Below, in pieces: positions 17,542 to 28,188 of a stretch of DNA of 64,000 bases. The stretch comes from Burkholderiales bacterium (GTDB lineage: Bacteria > Pseudomonadota > Gammaproteobacteria > Burkholderiales > Burkholderiaceae_C). Location: assembly GCA_017307855.1 (NCBI GenBank), contig JAFKGD010000005.1, forward strand, positions 62,001-126,000, in the 5' to 3' direction. Numbering within the stretch: position 1 is the first letter of the stretch; the number at the start of each line of letters is the position of its first letter. The position numbers and the translations under genes are program-made. Under the pieces are notes generated by a model. The model saw nothing but the letters and a program-made list of their open reading frames with translations. It searched no databases and was not told the DNA's origin.

Positions 17542-18348
17542 ATGATTCTAGCGAGCACGACCCTGACCAGCCTGTGGCTGGGCTGCGCCGCCGCCGTGGC
17601 GTACGCCGTGCCTGCCGCTGCAGCGTCGCAGCTCTCGGCGCGCGCCTCCCAGGGAGCGCTGGTGGCCGCCTGGCTGCTGCACGCAGCCATGCTGGTCAAC
17701 GAACTCACACAGACGTTGCCACGCTTCGGTTTCGCCCCCGCCCTCTCCATCACGGCCTGGCTGGTGCTCACCGTGTATGCGGTCGAGAGCCGCCTGTTCC
17801 CGCAAATGCGTGCACGCTGGGCGCTGGCCGGTCTGGGCTCGGCCGCCGTGCTGATGGCGCTGCTGTTCCCGGGGCAGCCGTTGCACGTCCAGGCCTCGCC
17901 GTGGCTGCCGCTGCACCTGGCGCTGGGCATCGCGTCGTACGGATTGTTCGGCGCGGCCGTGGTCCACGCCTGGCTCATGACACGCGCCGAGAAGCAGTTC
18001 CGCCTGGGCGAGGAGCAGCAGACCGGCATTCCGCTGCTCACACTCGAGCGCCTCACGTTCCGCTTCGTGAGCGCCGGCTTCGTGCTGCTGTCGGCCACGC
18101 TGCTGGCCGGCGCACTGTTCGGCGAAACGCTGTACGGGGCCTCGGGCAACTGGCGTTGGGATCACAAGACCATCTTCTCGTTGCTGGCCTGGCTCACGTT
18201 CGCACTGCTGCTGGTGGGCCGCTCACGCTTCGGATGGCGAGGCCGCACCGCCGTGCGCGTGCTGTACACGGGCGCCGGCCTGCTGCTGCTGGCCTACGTG
18301 GGCTCGCGCTTCGTGCTCGAGGTCGTCCTCGGCCGCACCGCGGCCTGA
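17542..18348 (+). CDS. CcsA/YpjD-family inner-membrane protein
   Basis: This 268-residue polytopic protein has about eight hydrophobic helices and a C-terminal WRWDHKTIFSLLAWL motif. That motif, around a conserved His, is characteristic of the cytochrome c assembly (CcsA/CcmC-like) family. In proteobacteria this shorter YpjD-type version lies next to ffh, as here. True CcsA exports or attaches haem, but YpjD-type members are not proven to do so. Function in haem handling is therefore a family-level inference. Confidence 0.85.
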   Translation: MILASTTLTSLWLGCAAAVAYAVPAAAASQLSARASQGALVAAWLLHAAMLVNELTQTLPRFGFAPALSITAWLVLTVYAVESRLFPQMRARWALAGLGSAAVLMALLFPGQPLHVQASPWLPLHLALGIASYGLFGAAVVHAWLMTRAEKQFRLGEEQQTGIPLLTLERLTFRFVSAGFVLLSATLLAGALFGETLYGASGNWRWDHKTIFSLLAWLTFALLLVGRSRFGWRGRTAVRVLYTGAGLLLLAYVGSRFVLEVVLGRTAA

Positions 18349-18378
18349 CGCCGCTTCCTCCCGCATCACGAACACGAC

Positions 18379-18618
18379 ATGAAATACCTGCTGGTGCTGG
18401 CCGTGCTGATGGTCGCCTTCTGGCTGTGGCGCAACGGCCGGCGTCAGGACCAGGCCGAAGCCGCCCGGCAGCAACGCCCGGAGCCGCGCCCCGCGCCCGG
18501 CACGCCGCAACCGATGGCCCGTTGCGCCTCGTGCGGGCTGCACTTGCCGCAGGCCGACGCCCTCCCCGGCCCCGGTGGCTGGTACTGCAGCGCCGAACAC
18601 CGGGCCCAGGCCCGATGA
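18379..18618 (+). CDS. PP0621-family small membrane-anchored protein
   Basis: This 79-residue protein has one N-terminal helix (MKYLLVLAVLMVAFWLW), a basic Gln/Pro-rich linker, and a zinc-ribbon-like C-terminal motif CASCGLHLP...YCSAEH. Such proteins are regularly found between the CcsA-like gene and pilS in beta- and gammaproteobacteria. The function is unknown. Its stop overlaps the pilS start (ATGA), so the two are translationally coupled. Confidence 0.8.
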   Translation: MKYLLVLAVLMVAFWLWRNGRRQDQAEAARQQRPEPRPAPGTPQPMARCASCGLHLPQADALPGPGGWYCSAEHRAQAR

Positions 18619-20329
18619 ACGCTCCGCGCGACGCAGCATCATGGTTCGGCCCGCCCGAGTCGATGCTGCCGGGCTGGCAGCCTGCCGCTCCCGCCGACCA
18701 CACCGGCTTCGTGCGGCTGTGGCGCGGCTTCATGGCGGTGCGGCTGGTCACTGGCATCGTGCTGCTGCTGCTGCAGGGCGTGATCGTGGCACTGGGTCAG
18801 CCGGTGCCGCTGTGGATGCTGATGCTGGCGCTGGCCTACCCGCTCAGCGCGCTGCTGCTGCGGCTGCGCAACCGGCCTGTTCTGCCGCTGCGCGCGCTCG
18901 ACCTGTCGTGGGTCGTGAGCGTGGGCAGCGACATCGCCTATTTCTCCCTGCTGCAGATGGCGCAGACTGGGGGCCTGGCCTACACACCCCTGTTCGCGCT
19001 GCCTGTGCTGCTGGCCGCCGTACTGGGCACGGTGCAACTGGCGCTGGGCACGGCCGCCGTGGCCTCACTGCTCCTGCTGGCCGACGCGTGGTCGGTCTCG
19101 ATGTCGCTGGCCATCGAATCGCCCGGGCGCTTCCTGCAGGCCGGCCTCACCGGCATCGGGCTGTTCACCGTCGCCGTGCTCGCCAACCAGCTGGCGCGCC
19201 GCCTGGCCCGCGAGGAGCGGCGCGCCATCGAAAGCCAGCGCGCCGAGCGCATGCAGGCGCTGGTCAACGCGCTGGTCATCGACAACATCAGCGACGGCGT
19301 ACTGGTGGTGGACTACCGTGGCCTGGTACATGCGGTCAACCCGGCGGCGCGCTCTCTGCTGGGTGCCGACGTGAACCGCGTGCAGCCCCCCTTTTCCCTG
19401 CGGCGCGATCCGGCCTGGCATGCCCTGGCCGATGCAGCGCTGATGGCTTTCGAGCGGCGCGAGCCCGTCGAAGCCGATATCGACGTGGGTGCGGCCGGAG
19501 CCGGGGCGCAGCGGCTGCACGTGCGCACCCGCATGACCGCGGGCGCCGACGCCGGCGCCCAGCTCTGCGTGTTTTTCCTGCAGGACGTGCGCGAGATCGA
19601 AGCCCGGGTCCGCACCGAAAAGCTGGCGGCGATGGGCCGCATGTCGGCAGCCGTGGCCCACGAGATCCGCAACCCGCTGGCGGCCATCGCGCAGGCCAAC
19701 GCACTGCTGGAGGAAGACATTTCCGATCCTTCGCTGCTGCAGCTCACCGGCATGGTGCGCCAGAACGCGCAGCGCCTGGCGCGCATCGTCGACGACGTGC
19801 TGGATGTGGCACGTGCCCAGCAGCAACCGCTGCCGCATATGCCGGGGCTGAGCATGCCGCTGGACGTGCAGGTCCGCGCCGCCAGTGACGAATGGGCCGA
19901 TCAGACCGGTCACGGCGCTCGCCTGCGACTGCAACTGCAGGCCCCGCTCGCCGAGGTCGTGTTCGAGCCCGAGCACCTGCGGCGCCTGCTGGTGAATCTG
20001 CTGGACAACGCAGCGCGCTACGCGAGCGAGCAGGCCGACGCCATCCGCATCGCCACGCAGGATGTGGGGGGGGGTCGCAGCGCGCTGCGGGTCTGGAGCG
20101 ATGGGGCCCCCATCGAGCAGGCCGTGCAGCGCCACCTGTTTGAACCTTTCTTCTCTTCCGAGAGCCGCTCGAGCGGGCTGGGCCTGCACATCTGCCGCGA
20201 GCTGTGCGAGCAGCACGGCGCGCAGATCGGCTTCGAGCGCGTCACGCTCCAGCGCGATGGCCAGCCGGTGGAGGGCAATGCCTTCTTCGTCGTCTTCCGC
20301 GCCAGTGACGCATTTGACACAATAGGCGC

Positions 20330-20333
<4 letters not shown>
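18615..20333 (+). CDS. pilS: type IV pilus sensor histidine kinase PilS
   Basis: This is the sensor of the PilS-PilR system, which controls sigma-54-dependent pilin transcription. It has 572 residues. Six N-terminal transmembrane helices lie within about 35-195, followed by a PAS domain (about 220-330, NISDGVLVVDYRG). HisKA follows with AVAHEIRNPLAAIAQ, and HATPase with NLLDNAARYA and SGLGLHI. The ATG at 18615 overlaps the upstream stop. Its own stop overlaps the pilR GTG start (GTGA). The longer open frame reaching back into ffh is spurious. Confidence 0.93.
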
Positions 20334-21839
<1,506 letters not shown>

Positions 21840-21862
<23 letters not shown>

Positions 21863-22496
21863 GGCCTCGTCGCCCTGGCGCGCGGGCTGGTACCGCTTCG
21901 CACACGCGCTGCCCTCGCCCAACTTCGGTCCGCGACCGCGGGGCGCCACCATCGATCTCATCGTCGTGCATTCGATCAGCCTGCCGCCCGGCATCTACGG
22001 AAGTGACGCGATCCAGCAACTGTTCACCAACACGCTCGACTGGGACGCACATCCGTACTACGACACCATACGCGGCATCGAAGTCTCTGCCCACTTCGTC
22101 ATCGGGCGCGACGGTGCGCTGCGGCAATTCGTCAGCTGCGACGACCGCGCCTGGCATGCGGGCCGCTCGACCTGGCGCGGCCGGGAGAATCTCAACGACA
22201 CCTCGATCGGCATCGAGCTCGAGGGCCTGGAAGACCACCGGTTCGAGGCGGCGCAGTACGAAACACTGGGCAGCCTGTGCAGTGCCATCGCACTGGCCTA
22301 TCCAGTCACGGGCATCGCAGGCCACGAGCACATCGCGCCGCAGCGCAAGCGTGACCCCGGAGCGGCCTTCGACTGGCCCGGACTGCAGGATGCGCTGGGA
22401 TGGCCCGACGTTTTTTTTCCGCCCGGTGTGACGCGTTCCCGCATGCCGGCCGACCACGGCCCCGACGCTCGCCCATCAAGCAGCCGCGCGCCCTGA
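21840..22496 (+). CDS. ampD: 1,6-anhydro-N-acetylmuramyl-L-alanine amidase AmpD
   Basis: This zinc amidase of peptidoglycan recycling cleaves anhydro-muropeptides in the cytoplasm. It has 218 residues with an amidase_2 domain. Zinc ligands are expected at His in IVVHSISLPP and in GHEHIAPQRKRDPG; the tyrosine/lysine and DNTSIGIE-type block (NDTSIGIELEG) is present. The ATG at 21840 gives MAISHPAEASS and overlaps the 3' end of pilR. The C terminus after FFPPG is a variable tail. Loss of AmpD in other bacteria derepresses AmpC, but no ampC/ampR is visible here. Confidence 0.93.
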
Positions 22497-22653
22497 CGCG
22501 GCAAAACGCGCTACAGGTAGCGCCGATGCTCGCTTGCCGAGTCATCCGCCGCGTGCCGCAAGGCATCGCCGCAGGTGTGTTGCACCCGATTGTTGTCAGA
22601 CACGTCCCACACGACAGCGCCCCCTCGGCACATTGGGGAAATTTCTTCCCGGT

Positions 22654-22700
22654 ACACTACCTGTAGTGGTTGAAATCAACCGCCCCCCTAGATATAGTGT
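22654..22700 (+). promoter_or_regulatory. tandem NrdR boxes upstream of nrdA
   Basis: Two 16-base sites resemble the NrdR consensus acaCwAtATaTwGtgt: ACACTACCTGTAGTGG (22654-22669) and CCCCTAGATATAGTGT (22685-22700). Their starts are 31 bases apart, three helical turns, the spacing usual for cooperative NrdR binding. They lie 93 bases or more before the nrdA ATG, where they would overlap a promoter. nrdR itself is not in the window. Confidence 0.8.
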
Positions 22701-22792
22701 CCGGCGCGCAGCACATAAAAACATCGACCGCTGCCCACGCCACGCCGGCATCTCCCCCAGAACAACTTCGCGCATCGAGAAAGAGGAAGCCC

Positions 22793-25747
22793 ATGCAGAC
22801 TGCATTGAACACCCCCAGCACGTCATTTCCCGCCGTCGGCCTGGTGCCGCCGGCTGCTCCTCAGGCGGACACCGCCATCCAGTCCGGCAGCCATGCGCTC
22901 GCCCATTACCAGATCATCCGCCGCAACGGCGCCGTGGTGCCGTTCGAGCCGAACAAGATCGCCGTTGCGATGATGAAGGCTTTCCTGGCCGTGCATGGCA
23001 CGCAGGGTGCCGCATCGGCCAGCGTGCGCGAAACGGTGGACAGCCTCACGCAGGCCGTGATCCGCGCGCTGGTGCGCTCGCGTCCGGGCGGCGGCACCTT
23101 CCACATCGAAGACGTGCAGGACCAGGTCGAACTCGGCCTGATGCGCGGCGGCCACCACGACATCGCCCGCGCGTATGTGCTCTACCGCGACCGCCGCGCC
23201 CAGGAGCGCGCGCGCCAGGGCGCTGCCGAGCAACCGGTCGCCACCACGCCGTCGCTCCACGTGCTCGACGGCGGCCAGCGCGTGCCGCTGGATCTGACCG
23301 AACTCAAGACGCTGATCGAGAATGCCTGCGCTGGGCTCTCGGCCGACGTGCGTCCCGATCCGATCGTGGCCGAAACCATGCGCAACCTCTACGACGGCGT
23401 TCCGATGGACGAGGTCTACAAGGCGTCCATCCTCGCGGCCCGCACGCTGATCGAGAAGGATCCCGACTACACCTACGCGACTGCACGCCTGCTGCTGCAC
23501 ACCATCGTCAAGGAAGTCATCGGCCGCGAAGTGACGCACGCCGAGATGCCCTCGGCCTACGCTGACTACTTCCCGCAGTTCATCAAGAAGGGCGTCGAGA
23601 ACGAATTGCTCGACGAGAAGCTGCTGCAGTATGACCTGGCCCGCCTGGGCGCCGCGCTCAAGGCCGACCGCGACCTGAAGTTCGACTACCTCGGCCTGCA
23701 GACGCTGTACGACCGCTACTTCCTGCACGTGCGCAAGACCCGCATCGAGCTGCCGCAAGCCTTCTTCATGCGCGTGGCCATGGGCCTGGCGCTCAACGAG
23801 ATCGACCGCGAAGCCCGCGCCATCGAGTTCTACGAAGTGCTGTCGTCTTTCGACTTCATGTCGTCCACGCCCACGCTGTTCAACAGCGGCACGCTGCGTT
23901 CGCAGCTCTCGTCCTGCTACCTGACGACCGTGCCCGACGACCTCGACGGCATCTACGAATCGATCAAGGAAAACGCGCTGCTGTCCAAGTTCGCCGGCGG
24001 CCTGGGCAACGACTGGACCCGCGTGCGCGCGCTGGGCTCGCACATCAAGGGCACCAACGGCGAATCGCAGGGCGTCGTGCCCTTCCTCAAGGTGGTCAAC
24101 GACACGGCCGTGGCCGTCAACCAGGGCGGCAAGCGCAAGGGCGCCGTCTGCACGTATCTCGAAACCTGGCACCTGGACATCGAGGAGTTCCTCGAGCTGC
24201 GCAAGAACACGGGTGACGACCGCCGCCGCACGCACGACATGAACACGGCGAACTGGATCCCCGACCTGTTCATGCGCCGCGTGATGGAAAAGGGCAGCTG
24301 GACGCTGTTCTCGCCCTCCAACGTGCCCGACCTGCACGACCTGTTCGGCGCCGAGTTCGAGAAGGCCTACGTGGCCTACGAAGAGAAGGCCGAGCGTGGC
24401 GAGATCAAGCCCGCCAAGAAGGTGCAGGCGACCGACATGTGGCGCAAGATGCTCTCGATGCTGTTCGAGACCGGCCACCCCTGGATCACTTTCAAGGACG
24501 CCTGCAACGTGCGCTCGCCCCAGCAGCACGCCGGTGTGGTGCACTCGTCCAACCTCTGCACCGAGATCACGCTCAACACCAGCGACACTGAAACGGCCGT
24601 CTGCAACCTGGGTTCCGTGAACCTGCTGCAGCACTTGAAGGACGGCGGCGTCGACCACGAGAAGCTCAAGAAGACCATCTCGGTCGCCATGCGCATGCTC
24701 GACAACGTGATCGACATCAACTACTACGCCGTCAAGAAGGCGCGCGATTCCAACATGCGCCATCGCCCGGTGGGTATGGGCATCATGGCCTTCCAGGATT
24801 CGCTCTACGAGCTGCGCATTCCCTATGCGTCACAGGAAGCCGTCGAGTTCGCCGACAAGTCGATGGAAGCTGTCTGCTACTACGCCTACTGGGCCTCGAC
24901 CGAACTGGCCAAGGAACGCGGCCGCTATTCGAGCTACAAGGGATCGCTCTGGGACAAGGGCATCCTGCCCAAGGACTCGCTGGACCTGCTGGCCGAGGCC
25001 CGCGGCGGCTATGTCGAGGTCGACCGCTCCTCCACGCTCGACTGGGATGCCCTGCGCGCCAAGATCCGGCAGGACGGCATGCGCAACTCCAACTGCGTGG
25101 CCATCGCCCCGACCGCGACCATCTCCAACATCATCGGCGTGGACGCGTCGATCGAGCCCTGCTTCGGCAACCTGTCGGTCAAGTCGAACCTGTCGGGCGA
25201 GTTCACCGTCATCAACCACTACCTCGTGCGCGACTTGAAACGCCTGGGCCTGTGGGACGACGTGATGGTCATGGACCTCAAGCACTTCGACGGCTCGCTT
25301 CGCCCGATCGACCGCGTGCCGCAGGACGTCAAGGCGCTGTACGCCACCGCCTTCGAAGTCGAGCCGCAGTGGCTGGTGGAAGCCGCCGCGCGCCGCCAGA
25401 AGTGGATCGACCAGGCCCAGTCGCTGAACATCTACATGGCCGGCGCCTCGGGCAAGAAGCTCGACGACACGTACAAGCTGGCCTGGACACGCGGTCTCAA
25501 GACCACGTACTACCTGCGCACCACCAGCGCCACCCACGCGGAGAAGTCCACCGTGCAGAGCGGCCGCCTCAATGCCGTGTCCTCGGGTCAGTCGTCGGCA
25601 CCTCAGGCTGCCGCACCCGCCGCCGCTGCGAAGATGAGCGCACTGGAAGCTGCCGCCGCTGCCGCCCGGGAGCAGATGAGTTCGACGCCAGCCACGGACA
25701 TCAAGTTCTGCGGCGTCGACGATCCGACCTGCGAGGCCTGCCAGTAA
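22793..25747 (+). CDS. nrdA: class Ia ribonucleoside-diphosphate reductase alpha subunit
   Basis: NrdA reduces NDPs to dNDPs with NrdB. It has 984 residues and is long for the family because of N-terminal regulation. An ATP-cone (about 40-130, IIRRNGAVVPFEPNKIA) is followed by a second ATP-cone-like segment (about 155-245). The catalytic barrel contains the active-site region SSCYLTTV and NLCTEITLN (Asn, Cys, Glu). The C-terminal redox pair is CEAC just before the end, after an Ala-rich flexible linker. The ATG at 22793 has GAGGAA upstream. Two NrdR boxes precede it. Confidence 0.97.
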   Translation: MQTALNTPSTSFPAVGLVPPAAPQADTAIQSGSHALAHYQIIRRNGAVVPFEPNKIAVAMMKAFLAVHGTQGAASASVRETVDSLTQAVIRALVRSRPGGGTFHIEDVQDQVELGLMRGGHHDIARAYVLYRDRRAQERARQGAAEQPVATTPSLHVLDGGQRVPLDLTELKTLIENACAGLSADVRPDPIVAETMRNLYDGVPMDEVYKASILAARTLIEKDPDYTYATARLLLHTIVKEVIGREVTHAEMPSAYADYFPQFIKKGVENELLDEKLLQYDLARLGAALKADRDLKFDYLGLQTLYDRYFLHVRKTRIELPQAFFMRVAMGLALNEIDREARAIEFYEVLSSFDFMSSTPTLFNSGTLRSQLSSCYLTTVPDDLDGIYESIKENALLSKFAGGLGNDWTRVRALGSHIKGTNGESQGVVPFLKVVNDTAVAVNQGGKRKGAVCTYLETWHLDIEEFLELRKNTGDDRRRTHDMNTANWIPDLFMRRVMEKGSWTLFSPSNVPDLHDLFGAEFEKAYVAYEEKAERGEIKPAKKVQATDMWRKMLSMLFETGHPWITFKDACNVRSPQQHAGVVHSSNLCTEITLNTSDTETAVCNLGSVNLLQHLKDGGVDHEKLKKTISVAMRMLDNVIDINYYAVKKARDSNMRHRPVGMGIMAFQDSLYELRIPYASQEAVEFADKSMEAVCYYAYWASTELAKERGRYSSYKGSLWDKGILPKDSLDLLAEARGGYVEVDRSSTLDWDALRAKIRQDGMRNSNCVAIAPTATISNIIGVDASIEPCFGNLSVKSNLSGEFTVINHYLVRDLKRLGLWDDVMVMDLKHFDGSLRPIDRVPQDVKALYATAFEVEPQWLVEAAARRQKWIDQAQSLNIYMAGASGKKLDDTYKLAWTRGLKTTYYLRTTSATHAEKSTVQSGRLNAVSSGQSSAPQAAAPAAAAKMSALEAAAAAAREQMSSTPATDIKFCGVDDPTCEACQ

Positions 25748-25756
25748 ATAGGGCCT

Positions 25757-25786
25757 GCACGTGGCGCAACAGCACGCGCCACGTGC
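25757..25786. other. 11-bp perfect hairpin between nrdA and nrdB
   Basis: GCACGTGGCGC (25757-25767) and GCGCCACGTGC (25776-25786) form a perfect inverted repeat with an 8-base loop, 9 bases after the nrdA stop. There is no T run, so it is more likely an RNA-stability or processing structure, or a leaky terminator, than a full terminator. Confidence 0.6.
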
Positions 25787-25895
25787 GTTCGCATCGCGTC
25801 GGCGATGCGATGCCGCAACACACTCCTATGCACGATGTGAATGAACACTTTTCAATTCACGACGTTGCTCACATAATCCACACATTGGAACGCCT

Positions 25896-27110
25896 ATGCT
25901 GACCTGGGACGAAGAAGTCAAGCCCTCATCGCAAGGACTGCAACAGTCAAACACCGGTGGTTCGCCAGTCAACCGCCCGGACTCGCTTCCCCCGCAATCC
26001 GCACTGCAAACGTCGTCGATGCTCGACGATGTCGCACATGCGCCGCGCATGGCGCCGGCCGCGGCGACCGCAGCCCAGCCGGGCGGCGCACACCGCCGCG
26101 TGAATGCCGCCGACAAGCGCATCATCAACGCCCAGACCGACGTCAACCAGCTCGTGCCGTTCAAGTACAAGTGGGCTTGGGAAAAGTATCTCGCCACCTG
26201 CGCCAACCACTGGATGCCGCAGGAAGTGAACATGACGCGCGACATCGCGTTGTGGAAAGATCCGAATGGCCTGACCGAAGACGAGCGCCGCATCGTCAAG
26301 CGCAACCTCGGCTTCTTCGTCACTGCCGACTCGCTGGCCGCCAACAACATCGTGCTGGGCACGTATCGCCACATCACGGCGCCCGAGTGCCGGCAGTTCC
26401 TGCTGCGCCAGGCCTTCGAGGAAGCGATCCACACCCACGCCTACCAGTACATCGTGGAGTCGCTGGGTCTCGACGAATCCGAGATCTTCAACGCCTACAA
26501 CGAAGTCCAGTCGATCCGCGACAAGGACGAGTTCCTGATCCCTTTCATCGAGGCGATCATGGACCCCAACTTCCACACCGGCACGCCGGAGAACGACCAG
26601 ACACTGCTCAAGTCGCTGATCGTCTTCGCGTGCCTGATGGAAGGCCTGTTCTTCTATGTGGGCTTCACGCAGATCCTGGCGCTGGGCCGCCAGAACAAGA
26701 TGACGGGCGCTGCGGAGCAGTACCAGTACATCCTGCGCGACGAGTCGATGCACTGCAACTTCGGCATCGACCTGATCAACCAGCTCAAGCTCGAGAACCC
26801 GCACCTCTGGACCGCCGAGTTCAAGGCCGAGATCAAGGCCCTGTTTCAGAAGGCCGTCGAGCTCGAGTACCGCTATGCCGAGGACACCATGCCGCGCGGC
26901 GTGCTGGGCCTCAATGCCTCCATGTTCAAGGGCTACCTGCGCTATATCGCCAACCGGCGCGCCACGCAGATCGGCCTCGAAGCTCTCTTTCCCAACGAGG
27001 AGAACCCCTTCCCCTGGATGAGCGAGATGATCGACCTCAAGAAGGAACGCAATTTCTTCGAGACGCGTGTCATCGAGTATCAGTCGGGCGGGGCGCTGTC
27101 CTGGGACTGA
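25896..27110 (+). CDS. nrdB: class Ia ribonucleoside-diphosphate reductase beta subunit
   Basis: This diiron-tyrosyl radical subunit partners NrdA. It has 404 residues with an about 65-residue low-complexity N-terminal extension. Metal ligands and the radical Tyr fit the pattern: Asp in TADSLAANN, then E-x2-H-x3-Y in [11 protein letters not shown]. Glu in LMEGLFF, and Glu and His in DESMHCNFG, complete the set. The C-terminal tail that docks into NrdA is present (SGGALSWD). A 148-base gap separates it from nrdA, so it may have an additional promoter or depend on readthrough past a hairpin. Confidence 0.97.
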   Translation: MLTWDEEVKPSSQGLQQSNTGGSPVNRPDSLPPQSALQTSSMLDDVAHAPRMAPAAATAAQPGGAHRRVNAADKRIINAQTDVNQLVPFKYKWAWEKYLATCANHWMPQEVNMTRDIALWKDPNGLTEDERRIVKRNLGFFVTADSLAANNIVLGTYRHITAPECRQFLLRQAFEEAIHTHAYQYIVESLGLDESEIFNAYNEVQSIRDKDEFLIPFIEAIMDPNFHTGTPENDQTLLKSLIVFACLMEGLFFYVGFTQILALGRQNKMTGAAEQYQYILRDESMHCNFGIDLINQLKLENPHLWTAEFKAEIKALFQKAVELEYRYAEDTMPRGVLGLNASMFKGYLRYIANRRATQIGLEALFPNEENPFPWMSEMIDLKKERNFFETRVIEYQSGGALSWD

Positions 27111-27294
27111 CCGAAGTACGCATGACAACAACAATCGCGGCCACGGACGACTGCAGCAGAGACTGCGGCGCCGGGGCCTGCTCCCGTGTTCATGGCGCTG
27201 GGTGGTTGCCCAACGTCATGGATCGCTTTGTGCCCTCCAACAGGCGTGAAGCGCTTCAACCAGTTGAATCTTCAACTTGATCAAGGAGAAAGCA

Positions 27295-27783
27295 ATGGCA
27301 ACTGCAAAGAAAGCTCCGGCCAAGAAGGCCGCCGTGAAGAAGGCTCCGGCCAAGAAGGTCGCAGCGAAGAAGGCTCCGGCCAAGAAGGCTGTCGCCAAGA
27401 AGGCACCGGCGAAGAAGGTTGCGGCCAAGAAGGTCGTCGCCAAGAAGGCACCGGCAAAGAAGGTTGCGGCCAAGAAGGTCGTCGCCAAGAAGGCACCGGC
27501 GAAGAAGGTTGCGGCCAAGAAGGTCGCCGCCAAGAAGCCGGTTGCAAAGAAGGCTGTTGCCAAGAAGGCGCCGGCGAAGAAAGTTGCAGCCAAGAAGGTT
27601 GCCAAGAAGGCCGCTGCCAAGAAGCCTGCCGCGAAAAAGCCCGCTGCCAAGAAGGCTGCGAAAAAGCCTGCTGCCAAGAAGGCTGCCAAGCCTGCTGCCG
27701 CCCCCGCTGCTGCTGCCCCTGCGGCTCAGACCACTCTGAACCCGCAAGCAGCCTGGCCGTTCCCCACGTCCAGCAAGCCCTGA
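27295..27783 (+). CDS. histone H1-like Lys/Ala/Pro-rich DNA-binding protein
   Basis: This 162-residue basic protein is built almost entirely of KKAPAKK and AAKK units, like AlgP, HctB and bordetella BpH1 histone H1 homologues that bind and compact DNA. The ATG at 27295 follows an AAGGAG ribosome binding site. The last 25 residues ([16 protein letters not shown]) break the repeat and look like a separate conserved tail. Codons within the repeats are nearly identical, giving DNA-level tandem repeats that can change length by slippage. A terminator follows. Confidence 0.88.
   Translation: MATAKKAPAKKAAVKKAPAKKVAAKKAPAKKAVAKKAPAKKVAAKKVVAKKAPAKKVAAKKVVAKKAPAKKVAAKKVAAKKPVAKKAVAKKAPAKKVAAKKVAKKAAAKKPAAKKPAAKKAAKKPAAKKAAKPAAAPAAAAPAAQTTLNPQAAWPFPTSSKP
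27397..27531 (+). repeat. three tandem 45-bp repeats inside the histone H1-like gene
   Basis: Units start at 27397, 27442 and 27487, each encoding [15 protein letters not shown] or the close variant KKVAA. They differ by only one or two bases. Shorter 12- to 15-base KKAPAKK units flank them on both sides. Confidence 0.85.
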
Positions 27784-27815
27784 GGTCCCACGGCGCCTTG
27801 CGCGCCGTACCCTCG

Positions 27816-27848
27816 AGCCCGATGCCTCACCGCATCGGGCTTTTTCTT
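27816..27848 (+). terminator. Rho-independent terminator after the histone-like gene
   Basis: The 10-bp stem AGCCCGATGC/GCATCGGGCT has a 6-base loop (CTCACC) and is followed by TTTTCTTTT. Confidence 0.9.
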
Positions 27849-27870
27849 TTGAGGTCCGCCGCGCATCGCC

Positions 27871-28176
27871 ATGCCCACCGAAAGCTATCTGCATCCTCAG
27901 GCCGGAGGCGACGTGCTGCTCGACGTGCATGTGGTGCCCAACGCTCCGCGCACGCAAGCGGACGGCACGCATGATGGCGCCCTGCGGGTGAGGCTGAAAG
28001 CACTGCCGGTCGAAGGCAGGGCCAACGAGGCGCTGGTCGCCTGGGTGGCCACCACCCTGGGTGTGCCGCGCAGCGCCATCGGGCTGGTACGCGGCCATTC
28101 GGCGCGCCGCAAGCACCTGCGCATCGCGGCCCTGCACGCTGCTGCGGCCGACTGGCCAGCGCTGGCCGGTCGCTGA
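27871..28176 (+). CDS. DUF167 (YggU) family protein
   Basis: This 101-residue protein is the size of single-domain YggU-type proteins. Family marks are VHVVPNAPRT, LRVRLKALPVEGRANEALV and RGHSARRKHLRI. The structure is known but no molecular function is established. It is located between a terminator and a convergent kinase gene, so it is probably transcribed alone. Confidence 0.9.
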   Translation: MPTESYLHPQAGGDVLLDVHVVPNAPRTQADGTHDGALRVRLKALPVEGRANEALVAWVATTLGVPRSAIGLVRGHSARRKHLRIAALHAAAADWPALAGR

Positions 28177-28188
28177 CGGATCGGCCGC

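Noticed and set aside
16935..18614. Upstream extension of the pilS frame through the ffh region
   Set aside because: It crosses ffh in antisense and the whole CcsA-like and PP0621-family genes. The ATGA-coupled start at 18615 fits PilS length and domain layout.
27216..27689. Minus-strand Ala/Phe/Leu-rich frame opposite the histone-like gene, resembling a hydrophobic repeat protein
   Set aside because: It is simply the reverse complement of the AAKK codon repeats. The plus strand has the ribosome binding site, terminator and known family.
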